DNA of 64,000 nucleotides from Dyella sp. SG609 (GCF_012275375.1 NZ_JAAZQJ010000004.1:393766-457765); one strand, 5' to 3'. Numbered from the stretch's first letter, positions 42,841-51,384 are shown. The notes: generated by a model from the letters alone, not told the origin. Program-made: numbers and translations.

Positions 42841-43653
42841 ATGAACACAGCCAAGCGCCACAGCCTCGACGACCTGCTCGCCATCATGGCCCGCCTGCGC
42901 GACCCGCAGACCGGCTGTCCGTGGGACGTGCAGCAGGACTTCGCCACCATCGCGCCGTACACCATCGAAGAGGCCTACGAAGTGGCCGACGCGATCGACC
43001 GCAAGGACTGGCACGACTTGCGCGACGAGCTCGGCGATCTGCTGCTGCAGGTGGTGTTCCATGCGCGCATGGCGCAGGAGCAGGGGCTGTTCGATTTCGC
43101 CGACGTGGCGCATGCGATCAGCGACAAGATGATCCGCCGCCATCCGCACGTGTTCGGCGACGTGAGCTATGAAGACGTCGAAGCGCAGAAGGACGCGTGG
43201 GAGGCGATCAAGGCCGGGGAGCGCGCGGCCAAGGGCGAGTCGCATGACGACAGCGCGCTGGCCGGCGTGTCGCGCGGCCTGCCGGAATGGAAGCGCGCGC
43301 TGAAGCTGCAGCAGCGCGCGGCCAAGGTCGGCTTCGACTGGCCGGACGAGCAGCCGGTGCTGGACAAGCTGGCCGAAGAAATCGAGGAAGTGCGGGCGGA
43401 ATTCGCCGCCGGCGCGGACAAGGCGCGCCTGCAGGATGAAATCGGCGACGTGGCCTTCGTGCTGGTGAATCTGGCGCGGCATGCGGATGTCGATTTCTCG
43501 CAGGCGCTGCGGCATGCGAACGCGAAGTTCGAGCGGCGCTTCCGCGCCATGGAAGATCTCGCGCGCGACGAAGGCGTGCCGCTGGCGGGGCGTGACCTGG
43601 ATGCGCAAGAGGCGCTTTGGCAACGCGTAAAGGCTGGCGAAAGCACCGCGTAG
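42841..43653 (+). CDS. mazG: Nucleoside triphosphate pyrophosphohydrolase MazG
   Basis: 270 residues with two MazG domains. The first has LRDPQTGCPWDVQQDFATIA, YTIEEAYEVADAID and DELGDLLLQVVFHARMA; the second EEIEEVRAEF with DEIGDVAFVLVNLARH (catalytic EExxE...ExxD pattern). It degrades noncanonical and signalling NTPs. It closes the gspN / phosphatase / nudE / cysQ / mazG operon, whose common theme is removal of toxic nucleotide by-products. Its TAG stop (43651-43653) is formed by the first three bases of a dispersed inverted repeat, so the natural C-terminus may have been altered when the repeat arrived. Confidence 0.95.
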   Translation: MNTAKRHSLDDLLAIMARLRDPQTGCPWDVQQDFATIAPYTIEEAYEVADAIDRKDWHDLRDELGDLLLQVVFHARMAQEQGLFDFADVAHAISDKMIRRHPHVFGDVSYEDVEAQKDAWEAIKAGERAAKGESHDDSALAGVSRGLPEWKRALKLQQRAAKVGFDWPDEQPVLDKLAEEIEEVRAEFAAGADKARLQDEIGDVAFVLVNLARHADVDFSQALRHANAKFERRFRAMEDLARDEGVPLAGRDLDAQEALWQRVKAGESTA

Positions 43654-43732
43654 GTTGGGGTGAGCCGCAGGCGAACCCCAACATGGCAGCGCCCCGTATC
43701 GTTGGGGTTCGCCTGCGGCTCACCCCAACCTG
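43651..43732. repeat. Dispersed inverted repeat IR-A, copy 1
   Basis: Left arm beginning TAGGTTGGGGTGAGCCGCAG (43651-43682) and right arm ending CTGCGGCTCACCCCAACCTG (43701-43731) are 31-bp perfect complements around an 18-bp spacer. Further copies lie at 46561 and 55187. It provides the mazG stop codon. In RNA it would form one very long hairpin, plausibly a terminator or 3' stabiliser. Confidence 0.95.
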
Positions 43733-43761
43733 CGCCCGGGCGGCCGGGTCCGCAAAATAAA

Positions 43762-43791
43762 GAGGCGCGTGGTTCTGGGGTCCTCGCGCCT
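43762..43791 (+). promoter_or_regulatory. Hairpin in the gap before the DUF4097-like gene
   Basis: GAGGCGCG (43762-43769) pairs with CGCGCCTC (43784-43791) over a 14-nt loop, in the 220-bp gap after repeat IR-A. No T-tract follows. TTGACC at 43874-43879 could be a -35 box but no matching -10 was found. The rest of the gap shows nothing recognisable. Confidence 0.35.
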
Positions 43792-43952
43792 CAAGTTCCA
43801 TCTCGCTGGGCAAACAGCGGTTCTTGCGTTTTCGTTGTTATTGCGCTGGCAGAACGCCCATGCCAACTGGCGGTTGACCTGCCGGGGCGCCCTTGCAACC
43901 TTTTGGCCGGCGGCCGCATCAGAAGGCCGAACGTCCATCAAGGAGCCACCCC

Positions 43953-44723
43953 ATGCGTCACCTCTTCCTAGCCTGCCTCCTGCTGCTGCCGCTCGCCGCG
44001 CAGGCCGACGACTGCAAATTCCAGGCCCCGCGCAATCTCCAGCTCGACCTGGGCGGCGTGCGCTCGGTACAGATCGACCTGCGCAGCCACGACCTGCATC
44101 TGCGCGGCGACAGCGGCGCGCGCGGCGGCGAACTCACCGGCCGCGCCTGCGCGTCCAGCCAGGAGCTGCTGGACGACCTGGTGGTCAGCCAGCGCCGCCA
44201 GGGCGACGTGCTGATCGTGGAGCTGGGCAGCGAGCACACGCATTGGAGCATCGGCCACAGCTACTCCAACCTCGAGGTCAACCTGAAGCTGCCGCCGGCC
44301 ATCCCGGTCACCTTGAACGGCGGTTCCGGCGACGCCTGGGTCGAAGGGATGAAGCGGCTCGACGCCCACGTCGGTTCGGGCGACCTGCACGTGAAGGATC
44401 TCGACGGCCCGCTCAGCGCCAGCATCGGCTCGGGCGACCTGGATGCCAGCCACGTCGGCAGCATCGAGCTGGGCGCCGTGGGCTCGGGCGACTTCAAGGG
44501 CGAGGACATCAAGGGCGACGTGCGCGTGGGCAGCATCGGCTCCGGCGACGTGTCGGTGAACAACGTCGGCGGCAGCGTGCGCGTGGACACGATCGGCTCC
44601 GGCGACCTCACCGCGCGCAACGTGGGTGGCGATCTCTCGCTGGGCGCCAAGGGCAGCGGCGACGTGAACTACTCGGGCGTGCGCGGCAAGGTCAACGTGC
44701 CGCGCGATCGCGGCGACGACTGA
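43953..44723 (+). CDS. Exported GIN/DUF4097-type beta-helix protein
   Basis: 256 residues. Signal peptide MRHLFLACLLLLPLAAQA, then about ten imperfect repeats built on GSGDLxxxxVGGxVxxxxIGSGDL (for example HVGSGDLHVKDLDGPLSASI, IGSGDLDASHVGSIELGAVG), the pattern of the DUF4097/DUF2807 putative adhesin fold, a right-handed beta-helix. Located in the periplasm or at the surface; role unknown, often linked to envelope-stress operons in related bacteria. AAGGAG nine bases before the ATG at 43953 decides this start over an upstream in-frame ATG (43893) that lacks a signal peptide. Confidence 0.85.
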   Translation: MRHLFLACLLLLPLAAQADDCKFQAPRNLQLDLGGVRSVQIDLRSHDLHLRGDSGARGGELTGRACASSQELLDDLVVSQRRQGDVLIVELGSEHTHWSIGHSYSNLEVNLKLPPAIPVTLNGGSGDAWVEGMKRLDAHVGSGDLHVKDLDGPLSASIGSGDLDASHVGSIELGAVGSGDFKGEDIKGDVRVGSIGSGDVSVNNVGGSVRVDTIGSGDLTARNVGGDLSLGAKGSGDVNYSGVRGKVNVPRDRGDD

Positions 44724-44772
44724 TCAGCTGAACCGGCGCGTCAGTTGAATCAGCGCGTCAGCTGAACCAGCG
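44722..44772. repeat. Three tandem 17-bp repeats spanning the permease stop codon
   Basis: Units TCAGCTGAACCGGCGCG (44722-44738), TCAGTTGAATCAGCGCG (44739-44755) and TCAGCTGAACCAGCGCG (44756-44772). On the minus strand each encodes the last residues plus TGA of the permease gene (RWFS, stop), so the 3' end of that gene has been copied twice more downstream in the gap to the convergent DUF4097-type gene. Confidence 0.9.
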
Positions 44773-45885
44773 CGCCGCGAGGTAAACCAGCGGCGCGCAC
44801 ACCAGCAGAAACGGGATCGATACCCGATGGAACAGCCGCAGCCCCTGCGGCTGTTTCGCCAGGCGCAGGGCGATCAGGTTCGCCAGCGAACCGATCGCCA
44901 CGCCGAAGCCGCCCACGTTCGCCGCCACCGCCAGCGCCATGGCATCCGGTGCGCGTTCCAGCAGCAGCACCGTGGCGGGCACGTTGCTGATCAGCTGCGA
45001 AGCGAGGATGCCGCTGGCGTAGAGATGCAGCGGCTGGTTCAAGTCCACCGCACTCATCAGCTCCCCCACCCAGGGCAGCGCGGCGAAATGGCCCAGGCCC
45101 AGGAAGATCGCGGCGAAGGTGGCCAGCAGCAGCCAGTCGATGCGCAGCAGCAGGCGCCAGTCCAGCAGCGCGAACGGAATCAGCAGCAACAAGGCGCCGA
45201 TGGTGGCGTGGCCGTGCTCCATCATCAGCACCATCATCGCCAGCGCCACGATCGACAGCCCCGCCTGCGTGGCGGACACGGCATGGCCGTCGACCTGCTC
45301 GGCGTGCAGTTCCACCTTTTCGCGCGGCAGCCAGCACCAGGCCAGCAGCGCCACCAGAGCGAACATGGTGGCCGCGGCCGGCAGCATGCTGCCGACGAAC
45401 TGCATAAAGGGCAGGCGCAGGTATTGCCACACCAGCAGGTTCTGCGGATTGCCGATCGGGCTGAGCGTGGAGCCCGCGTTGACCGCCAGCGCTTCCAGGA
45501 TCACCAGCCGCAGCACCGGCAGGTTGGAGATGCCGCCGGCCGCCACCGTGAGCGGCACGATCAGGAACAGGCTCACGTCGTTGGTCAGCACCATCGACAG
45601 CAGCGCGGTGATGCTCACCAGCAGCAGGCCCAGCGCACGCTGCGAATGCATGCGCGCCACCAGCAGGCCGGCCAGGTGCTGCACCAGGCCGCTGTCGCGG
45701 ATGCCCTGAATCGCAATCATCAAACCCAGCAGGCCGGCGATGGTGGGCAGCTGCAGCCAGCGTTCGTACTTGCTCCACGGCTGCGGATCGGCCAGCGCCA
45801 GCAGCAGCGCCAGCAGGGTGAAGGCGACGAGCAGCCATTCGTCCTTGAGGCGCTGGCGCCAGGTTTTGCCGGCGCTTACTGCCAT
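44758..45885 (-). CDS. ArsB/NhaD/SLC13-superfamily membrane permease
   Basis: 375 residues, about ten hydrophobic helices. Two internal-repeat motifs of the ion-transporter superfamily are visible: VLTNDVSLFLIVPLTVAAGG plus AGSTLSPIGNPQNLLVWQYL in the first half, and QLISNVPATVLLLERAPDAM plus VAIGSLANLIALRLA in the second. Such carriers move arsenite, Na+/H+ or dicarboxylates; the SPIGNPQN motif does not fix the substrate. ATG at 45885 lies within the end of the glutathione S-transferase gene (10-bp overlap), so the two are probably translated together. Confidence 0.85.
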   Translation of the reverse strand: MAVSAGKTWRQRLKDEWLLVAFTLLALLLALADPQPWSKYERWLQLPTIAGLLGLMIAIQGIRDSGLVQHLAGLLVARMHSQRALGLLLVSITALLSMVLTNDVSLFLIVPLTVAAGGISNLPVLRLVILEALAVNAGSTLSPIGNPQNLLVWQYLRLPFMQFVGSMLPAAATMFALVALLAWCWLPREKVELHAEQVDGHAVSATQAGLSIVALAMMVLMMEHGHATIGALLLLIPFALLDWRLLLRIDWLLLATFAAIFLGLGHFAALPWVGELMSAVDLNQPLHLYASGILASQLISNVPATVLLLERAPDAMALAVAANVGGFGVAIGSLANLIALRLAKQPQGLRLFHRVSIPFLLVCAPLVYLAARWFS

Positions 45886-46508
45886 TCGGTGAGGCCTTCC
45901 AGTTCGTAGAGTTTTTTCCAGCTCGGACGCGCGCGCACCAGGTCGGCCAGGCGCTTGAGCGCGGGCCATCCGGTGGCCGGCCGCGGCATGTTGCGCGACC
46001 AGCGCAGCAGCATGGTCAGCATCAGGTCGGCGCCGCTGAACTGCTCGCCGAGCAGATATGGCCCGTGCGCCGCGAGCTGCGCGTCGAGGCGGTCCCACAC
46101 GCTTTCGATGCGCCGCTGGATCGCCGCGCGGATCGCCGCCGGGTGTTCGTCGTAGCCCAGCTCGTGCGGGTAGAACCACAGCCGGTAGGCCGACATCAGC
46201 GTATTGCTCAGATACACCACCCACTGCTGCCAGGCCTCGCGCTCGGGCGTGCCGGCGGGCGGGATCAGGTTCGCTTCCGGGTGGCGCTCGGCCAGCATCA
46301 GCAGCAGCGCGCCGGATTCGAAGCGCACGGTGCCGTCGATGGTCAGCGCCGGCACGGTGCCGCCGGGATTGAGCTTGAGGTATTCGGGCGAGTGCTGCGC
46401 GTCGCGCTCGAAATCGACCAGCTCCAGATGGTACGGCGCGCCGATTTCCAGCAGGGCCAGGTGCACGACCATGCTGGCGGTGCCGGGGGAGTAGTAGAGC
46501 GTGTACAT
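45876..46508 (-). CDS. Glutathione S-transferase family protein
   Basis: 210 residues. N-terminal thioredoxin-like domain MYTLYYSPGTASMVVHLALL with the catalytic-region Ser (YSPGTAS), YLKLNPGGTVPALTIDG and the cis-Pro, then FESGALLLMLAERHP contacting glutathione. The C-terminal all-helical domain carries LLGEQFSGADLMLTMLLRW. Likely conjugates glutathione to electrophiles; substrate unknown. Upstream of the permease in a two-gene unit. gshB elsewhere in the window makes the cofactor. Confidence 0.93.
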   Translation of the reverse strand: MYTLYYSPGTASMVVHLALLEIGAPYHLELVDFERDAQHSPEYLKLNPGGTVPALTIDGTVRFESGALLLMLAERHPEANLIPPAGTPEREAWQQWVVYLSNTLMSAYRLWFYPHELGYDEHPAAIRAAIQRRIESVWDRLDAQLAAHGPYLLGEQFSGADLMLTMLLRWSRNMPRPATGWPALKRLADLVRARPSWKKLYELEGLTEWQ

Positions 46509-46560
46509 GGGGAAGCCCGGTGGTGTGGACCGGGCGATCTTAGCCGCCAGCGCTCACCGT

Positions 46561-46649
46561 GGGTTGGGGTGAGCCAAAGGCGAACCCCAACATGGCCACG
46601 CTGGGACGCATCGCATGTTGGGGTTCGCCTGCGGCTCACCCCAACCTAC
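46561..46649. repeat. Dispersed inverted repeat IR-A, copy 2
   Basis: Same family as the copy at 43651. Left arm (46561-46592) has GTGAGCCAAAGGCGAACCCC, with small changes from the consensus; right arm (46616-46649) has TGTTGGGGTTCGCCTGCGGC and ends CCCCAACCTAC. It lies between the ABC permease 3' end (11 bp away) and the GST 5' end (52 bp away), again at a gene terminus. Confidence 0.95.
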
Positions 46650-46660
46650 GTCATGCGCCG

Positions 46661-49141
46661 TCACGACTCCCGCAGCAGCTGCATCGGCGAGGTACGCGTG
46701 ACTTTGCGCGTGCCGGCCAGCCCCAGCAGCATCACCGCGATGGCGGCGGCCAGCGCCGCCAGCAGCAGCGGCCCCAGCGGCGGCACGAAGCCTTCGATGC
46801 GGAACACCGCGCGTCCCATCCACCAGCCCGCGCCGGCGGCGCCGAACGCCGCGGTGAGGCCGGCGACCAGGCCGAGCAGGGCGAACTCGCAGGCCGCCGC
46901 CGCGCGCAGCTGTCCGCGGCGCGCGCCCAGGGTGCGCAGCAGCGCCGCTTCGTGGCGCCGCTCCGCCGCGCTGGCGGCCAGGGCCGCGGCCAGCACCAGC
47001 GCGCCGGCCAGCAGGCTGAAGGCCAGCACCCAGCGCACCGCGTGGCTCACGCGGTCGACGATGTCGCGCACGCGGTCGAGCAGGGCGTCCACGTCGATCA
47101 GGCTGAGGTTGCCGAAGTCGCGCGACAGCCGGGCCATCGCTTCCGTGTTGCCGCGCGGCACGTAGAAGCTGGCGATCCAGGTATGCGGCAGCTCCTTCGC
47201 GTGCGCGGGGTCGAGCAGCAGGAAGAAGTTCACGCGGAACGAACTCCAGTCCACCTGCCGCACGCTGGCCACGCGCGCCTGCACCGTGCCTTCGCCGACG
47301 TTGAAGCTCATGGTGTCGCCGATCTTCAGGCCGAACATGTCACGCCACATGGTGTCGACGGAGACTTCGGCCACCGCGGGACTGGGGCCGTTCCACGCGC
47401 CGGCCACCACGCGGTTGGAAGGCGGCAGCTCGTCGGTCCACGACAGGCGCAGCTGGCGGTCGCTCCAGTCCTTGGCGCGCTCGTCCTGGAATTTCAGCTG
47501 GTCGATCGGGCGGCCGTTGATGGAGGTGAGCTTGCCCACGGCCAGCGGCAGCATGTTGAGCTGCTGCGCGCCGAGCTTGCCCAGCGCCTGCTCGAAGCCG
47601 GCGCGCTGGTCGTCCTGCAGGTTGAGCACGAACCAGTTCGGCGTGTCGGACGGCAGCTCGCGGCGCCAGCCTTCCAGCAGCGCGGGCGCCACGATCGCCA
47701 GCAGCAGCAGCGCGACCAGGCCCAGGCTCAGCGCCGTGGCCTGCAGCAGGCTCATGCCGCGGCGGCGCGCCAGCGCGGCCAGGCCCAGGCGCAGGGCCGG
47801 GTGCGCGCCGGGCGCGACGCGCCGCGCGAACCACAGCAGCGCCGCGGCCAGCAGCGCGGCCACCGCGGCCACGCCGGCCAGGCTGGCGGCGAGGATGCCG
47901 GCCATGCGCGCCGAGCCGCTCTGGCTCCAGATCAGCGCCAGCGCCACCAGCACGGGGAAGAAATACAGCGCGTCGAAGCGGCGCACGCGGCGCGCCATGC
48001 TCTCGCGGAACACCGCCACCGGCGGCACTTCGGCCAGCCGCGCCAGCGGCGGCAGCGCGAAGCCGGCCAGCACCGCCACGCCCATCGCCGCGGCGGCGAA
48101 GGCCGGGCCCAGCGGCAGTTCCACCGGCACGCTGGTGAACAGCGTGCTGGCGAACGACCACGCCGCCTGCGCGATGCCCAGCGCCAGCGCCACGCCCAGC
48201 AGCGAGGCCGGCACCGCCAGCGCGCCCAGCGTGCCCAGCAGCAGGCCGAGCACGCGCCGGCGCGGCGTGCCCAGGGCGCGCAGCAGGGCGACTTCAGTGG
48301 TCTTGCGCCGCGCATAGCGCTGCGCGGCCAGGGCGATCGCCACGCCGGCCAGCAGGGCCGAGAGCAAGGCGGTCAGGCGCAGGAAGGCGCTGGCGCGGTC
48401 GAACGCGCTGCGCATGCGTTCCTGGGTCTGCTCCGGGGTGATCAGCTCGGCGCCCTGCGGCAGCTTCTGCGCCTGCGCCCAGCTGCGCCAGCGCGCCACC
48501 TGGGAGGGTTCGCCAGCCACCAGCAGGCGATGCCGCGCGCGGCTGCCGGCGCCGAGCAGGCCGGCCTGTTCGGCATCGGCCAGATTCATGATGGCGCGCG
48601 GAGCCAGCGCGAACAGCTCGCCGCCGTCGGGCTGGCGCAGCAGTTCGGCGGCGATGCGCAGGTCGCGCCCGCCGACCTGCACGCTGTCGCCGGGCTTCAG
48701 GCTGAGCGCGACCAGGGCGCGGTGGTCCAGGTACACCTCGCCCGGCGCCGGCCCGTGGCCGATGTAGTCGCCGCGGGCGGCGCGCAGTTCCAGCTGGCCG
48801 CGCAGCGGGTAGGCCGCGTCGGCGGCCTGCACATCGAGCAATTGGCTCTGTTCGTGGGCGAAGGCCACGCTGGGGAAGCCGGCGCCCTGGGTGATCGACA
48901 GGCCCTCGTCGCGGGCCTGCGTGGCGTAGGTGTCCGGCAGGTGCTGCGGCGAGCCGATGCCCAGGTCGCCGCCGATCAGCTCGGCCGCATTGGCCAGCAT
49001 GCCGCGCTCGATGCGCGTGGCCAGGGTGGCCACCACGCCCAGCGCCACCACTGCCAGGGTGAGCGAAGCGGCCAGCGTGCGCAGTTCCGGCAGATGCCAT
49101 TCGCGCACCAGGCTGCGCAGGGCCAGGCGCAGCAGCCTCAT
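46661..49141 (-). CDS. ABC transporter permease, FtsX/YbbP type
   Basis: 826 residues in the ten-helix layout of YbbP: one N-terminal helix (LRTLAASLTLAVVALGVVAT), a large periplasmic domain (MacB-like) from about 45 to 255, three-helix FtsX module (about 260-375), two further central helices and a second FtsX module at the C-terminus (LAFSLLAGALVLAAALAASA; LLAALAAAIAVMLLGLAGT). Works with the ATPase encoded immediately upstream. YbbA/YbbP systems next to tesA are proposed to handle lipid-like or cell-envelope substrates; substrate unproven. ATG overlaps the ATPase TGA. Confidence 0.92.
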   Translation of the reverse strand: MRLLRLALRSLVREWHLPELRTLAASLTLAVVALGVVATLATRIERGMLANAAELIGGDLGIGSPQHLPDTYATQARDEGLSITQGAGFPSVAFAHEQSQLLDVQAADAAYPLRGQLELRAARGDYIGHGPAPGEVYLDHRALVALSLKPGDSVQVGGRDLRIAAELLRQPDGGELFALAPRAIMNLADAEQAGLLGAGSRARHRLLVAGEPSQVARWRSWAQAQKLPQGAELITPEQTQERMRSAFDRASAFLRLTALLSALLAGVAIALAAQRYARRKTTEVALLRALGTPRRRVLGLLLGTLGALAVPASLLGVALALGIAQAAWSFASTLFTSVPVELPLGPAFAAAAMGVAVLAGFALPPLARLAEVPPVAVFRESMARRVRRFDALYFFPVLVALALIWSQSGSARMAGILAASLAGVAAVAALLAAALLWFARRVAPGAHPALRLGLAALARRRGMSLLQATALSLGLVALLLLAIVAPALLEGWRRELPSDTPNWFVLNLQDDQRAGFEQALGKLGAQQLNMLPLAVGKLTSINGRPIDQLKFQDERAKDWSDRQLRLSWTDELPPSNRVVAGAWNGPSPAVAEVSVDTMWRDMFGLKIGDTMSFNVGEGTVQARVASVRQVDWSSFRVNFFLLLDPAHAKELPHTWIASFYVPRGNTEAMARLSRDFGNLSLIDVDALLDRVRDIVDRVSHAVRWVLAFSLLAGALVLAAALAASAAERRHEAALLRTLGARRGQLRAAAACEFALLGLVAGLTAAFGAAGAGWWMGRAVFRIEGFVPPLGPLLLAALAAAIAVMLLGLAGTRKVTRTSPMQLLRES

Positions 49142-49842
49142 GCGGTGAGCTCCGCCGGGCCGCGGGCGATCACCCGGCCTTCGTGCAGTTCCACCCGGCG
49201 CTGGCAGCGTTCGGCCAGCAGCGGGTCGTGGGTGACCAGCACCAGGGTGGTGCGGTGGTCGCGGTTCAGCGCGAACAGCAGGTCGCTGACGTGGTGGCCG
49301 GTGCGCTGGTCCAGGTTGCCGGTGGGTTCGTCGGCGAACAGCAGGCGCGGGCTGTGCACGAAGGCGCGGGCGATCGCCACGCGCTGCTGCTCGCCGCCGG
49401 AGAGCTGCGCCGGGTAATGCCGGCGGCGCGCCGACAGGCCGACGGCTTCCAGCGCCTCGCGGGCGCGCGGGCGGGCGTCGTCGCGGCCTTCCAGCTCCAG
49501 CGGCAGCATCACGTTTTCCTCGGCGGTCAGCGCCGGCAGCAGGTGGAACGACTGGAACACGAAGCCGACCAGGCGCCGGCGCAGGTCGGCGCGGGCTTCC
49601 TCGTCCAGGCTTTCCAGCGCATTGCCGTCCAGGCCGACGTGGCCGCTGCTGGGCACGTCCAGGCCGGCCAGCAGGCCCAGCAGGGTGGTCTTGCCGGAGC
49701 CGGAGGCGCCGACGATGGCGAAGCTCTCGCCGCCGCGCACCTGCAGGCTGACCCCGCGCAGGATGTCCAGCTGCCCCTCGGGGCCGCGCACCGACTTGCT
49801 AACATCGCGGGCTTCGAGAAGCGGACGGGAAATTTCGCTCAT
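49138..49842 (-). CDS. ABC transporter ATPase, YbbA/LolD type
   Basis: 234 residues. Walker A IVGASGSGKTTLLGLLAGLD, Q-loop FVFQSFHLLPALTAEENVML, signature LSGGEQQRVAIARAF, Walker B RLLFADEPTGNLD and switch His in VLVTHDPLLAERC. The GNLD and FQSFHLLP forms are typical of the MacB/LolD/YbbA subgroup. It pairs with the FtsX-type permease downstream. Its start codon (49842-49840) interlocks with that of tesA on the other strand, so both promoters must lie inside coding DNA. Confidence 0.95.
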   Translation of the reverse strand: MSEISRPLLEARDVSKSVRGPEGQLDILRGVSLQVRGGESFAIVGASGSGKTTLLGLLAGLDVPSSGHVGLDGNALESLDEEARADLRRRLVGFVFQSFHLLPALTAEENVMLPLELEGRDDARPRAREALEAVGLSARRRHYPAQLSGGEQQRVAIARAFVHSPRLLFADEPTGNLDQRTGHHVSDLLFALNRDHRTTLVLVTHDPLLAERCQRRVELHEGRVIARGPAELTA

Positions 49843-50473
49843 GCGTCGGATCCTATGGCTGGTGCTGCTGTGGCTGGGCTGCGCGGGCGCCGCAATGGCG
49901 GCAGACAAGCCCGGTACGGTGCTGGTCCTGGGCGATTCGCTCTCCGCCGCGCACAACATTGCGGCGGCCCAGGGCTGGGTGCATCTGCTGGAAGTACGTC
50001 TGGGCGACATGGAGCCGGGCTGGACGGCGATCAATGCCAGCATCAGCGGCGAAACCTCGCTCAGCGGCCGCAACCGCCTGCCGGCCCTGCTGGAGAAATA
50101 CCACCCGGGCGTGGTGGTGCTGGAACTGGGCGCCAACGACGGCCTGCGCGGCCTGCCGCTGCCGGCGCTGCGGGAAAACCTGGCGGCGATGGTCGACGCG
50201 GCGCAGAAGTCCGGCGCCCGCGTACTGCTGCTGGGCATCGAGCTGCCGGTGAACTATGGGCCGCAGTACCGCGACGGGCTGCGTGCGATCTATGCGGACC
50301 TGGCCCGGGACAAGCACACCGCCCTGGTGCCCTTCCTGCTCGAAGGCGTGGCCCTCGATCCGTCGCTGATGCAGGATGACGGCCTGCATCCCACCGCCGC
50401 CGGCGAGCCGAAGGTGCTGGACAACGTCTGGAAAGCCTTGCATCCGCTGCTGCAGGGAAGTCCCAAAAAGTGA
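49841..50473 (+). CDS. tesA: GDSL arylesterase / lysophospholipase TesA
   Basis: 210-residue exported SGNH hydrolase. Signal peptide MRRILWLVLLWLGCAGAAMA; block I VLVLGDSLSAAHN (nucleophile Ser), block II INASISGETSLSGR (Gly), block III LELGANDGLRG (Asn), block V DDGLHPTAAGEP (Asp and His). E. coli TesA is a periplasmic thioesterase/lysophospholipase/protease I and is also divergent from ybbA, as here. The ATG at 49841 shares the CATG palindrome with the ATPase start. Confidence 0.94.
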   Translation: MRRILWLVLLWLGCAGAAMAADKPGTVLVLGDSLSAAHNIAAAQGWVHLLEVRLGDMEPGWTAINASISGETSLSGRNRLPALLEKYHPGVVVLELGANDGLRGLPLPALRENLAAMVDAAQKSGARVLLLGIELPVNYGPQYRDGLRAIYADLARDKHTALVPFLLEGVALDPSLMQDDGLHPTAAGEPKVLDNVWKALHPLLQGSPKK

Positions 50474-50493
50474 ACCTGTAGCCTTTTTGCGTC

Positions 50494-50576
50494 ATTCGCT
50501 GAACGAATACGAAAACGTTTCACACCCTACTCACCGGCCGCGAAGTTAGCTTTCACCAATGTGAAGTGCTAGGAGG
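50494..50576 (+). promoter_or_regulatory. Two small inverted repeats and strong Shine-Dalgarno before the OmpR-type regulator
   Basis: ATTCG-N5-CGAAT (50494-50508) and TTCAC-N4-GTGAA (50552-50565) lie in the 109-bp gap; a related TTTCACA occurs at 50518-50524. They could be operators, for example for autoregulation. AGGAGG (50571-50576) lies six bases before the ATG at 50583, an optimal ribosome site. The operator role is speculative. Confidence 0.4.
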
Positions 50577-50582
50577 TAAAGG

Positions 50583-51380
50583 ATGAGTTCTCGCGACGAA
50601 CAATCTGGTCTGATCCTGTTGGTAGAGGACAACCGGCAGATCGCCGAAATGGTCGGCGAATTCCTGGAGCGCCGTGGCTACTCGGTCGACTACGCCTCCG
50701 ACGGCGTCAGCGCCCTGCATCTGGCGGTGACCAACAGCTACGACGTGGTGGTGCTGGATCTGATGCTGCCGGGCATGGATGGCCTGGAGGTGTGCCGCAA
50801 GCTGCGCAAGGAAGCGAAGAAGTCGACGCCGGTGCTGATGCTGACCGCGCGCGACACCCTCGAGGACAAGCTGGTCGGCCTGGAATCCGGCGCCGACGAT
50901 TACCTGGTCAAGCCCTTCGAAGTGCGCGAACTGGAAGCGCGCCTGCGCGCCCTGATCCGCCGCGACCGCCGCCAGGTTTCCACCGAAGTGCTCACCGTCG
51001 GCGACATGACGCTGGACACCGCCACGCTGCGCCTGACCCGCGCGGGCAAGGAACTGACCGTCTCGCCGATCGGCCTGAAGCTGCTGGCGATCCTGATGCG
51101 CGAATCGCCGCGCGTGGTGAGCCGCCGCGACATCGAGCGCGAGATCTGGGGCGACACGCTGCCCGATTCGGACACGCTGCGCTCGCACCTGTACAACCTG
51201 CGCCGGGTGATCGACAAACCCTTCGACCGCGCGCTGCTGCACACCATCCATTCCGCCGGCTATCGCCTGGCCGACCTGGATGCGGAAACCCCGGGCTCGA
51301 AGTCCGGCCTGGACCTGCCGCGTTCGCCGCTGGATGCGGAAGGGCATTCGTCCAAGAACCAGGTGGCCTTCCTGAAGTAA
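50583..51380 (+). CDS. OmpR-family response regulator
   Basis: 265 residues. Receiver: acidic pocket LLVEDNRQ (Glu15, Asp16), phospho-acceptor Asp59 in VVVLDLMLPGMDGLEVCRKL, Thr in MLTARDTLEDK, Lys in DDYLVKPFEVREL. Winged-helix output from about 135 to 232 (LTVSPIGLKLLAILMRESPR, RDIEREIWGDTLPDSDTLRS, HLYNLRRVIDKPF, IHSAGYRL). The last 30 or so residues are a hydrophilic tail outside the family. Cotranscribed with the sensor kinase four bases downstream. Regulon unknown. Confidence 0.94.
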   Translation: MSSRDEQSGLILLVEDNRQIAEMVGEFLERRGYSVDYASDGVSALHLAVTNSYDVVVLDLMLPGMDGLEVCRKLRKEAKKSTPVLMLTARDTLEDKLVGLESGADDYLVKPFEVRELEARLRALIRRDRRQVSTEVLTVGDMTLDTATLRLTRAGKELTVSPIGLKLLAILMRESPRVVSRRDIEREIWGDTLPDSDTLRSHLYNLRRVIDKPFDRALLHTIHSAGYRLADLDAETPGSKSGLDLPRSPLDAEGHSSKNQVAFLK

Positions 51381-51384
51381 CCCG

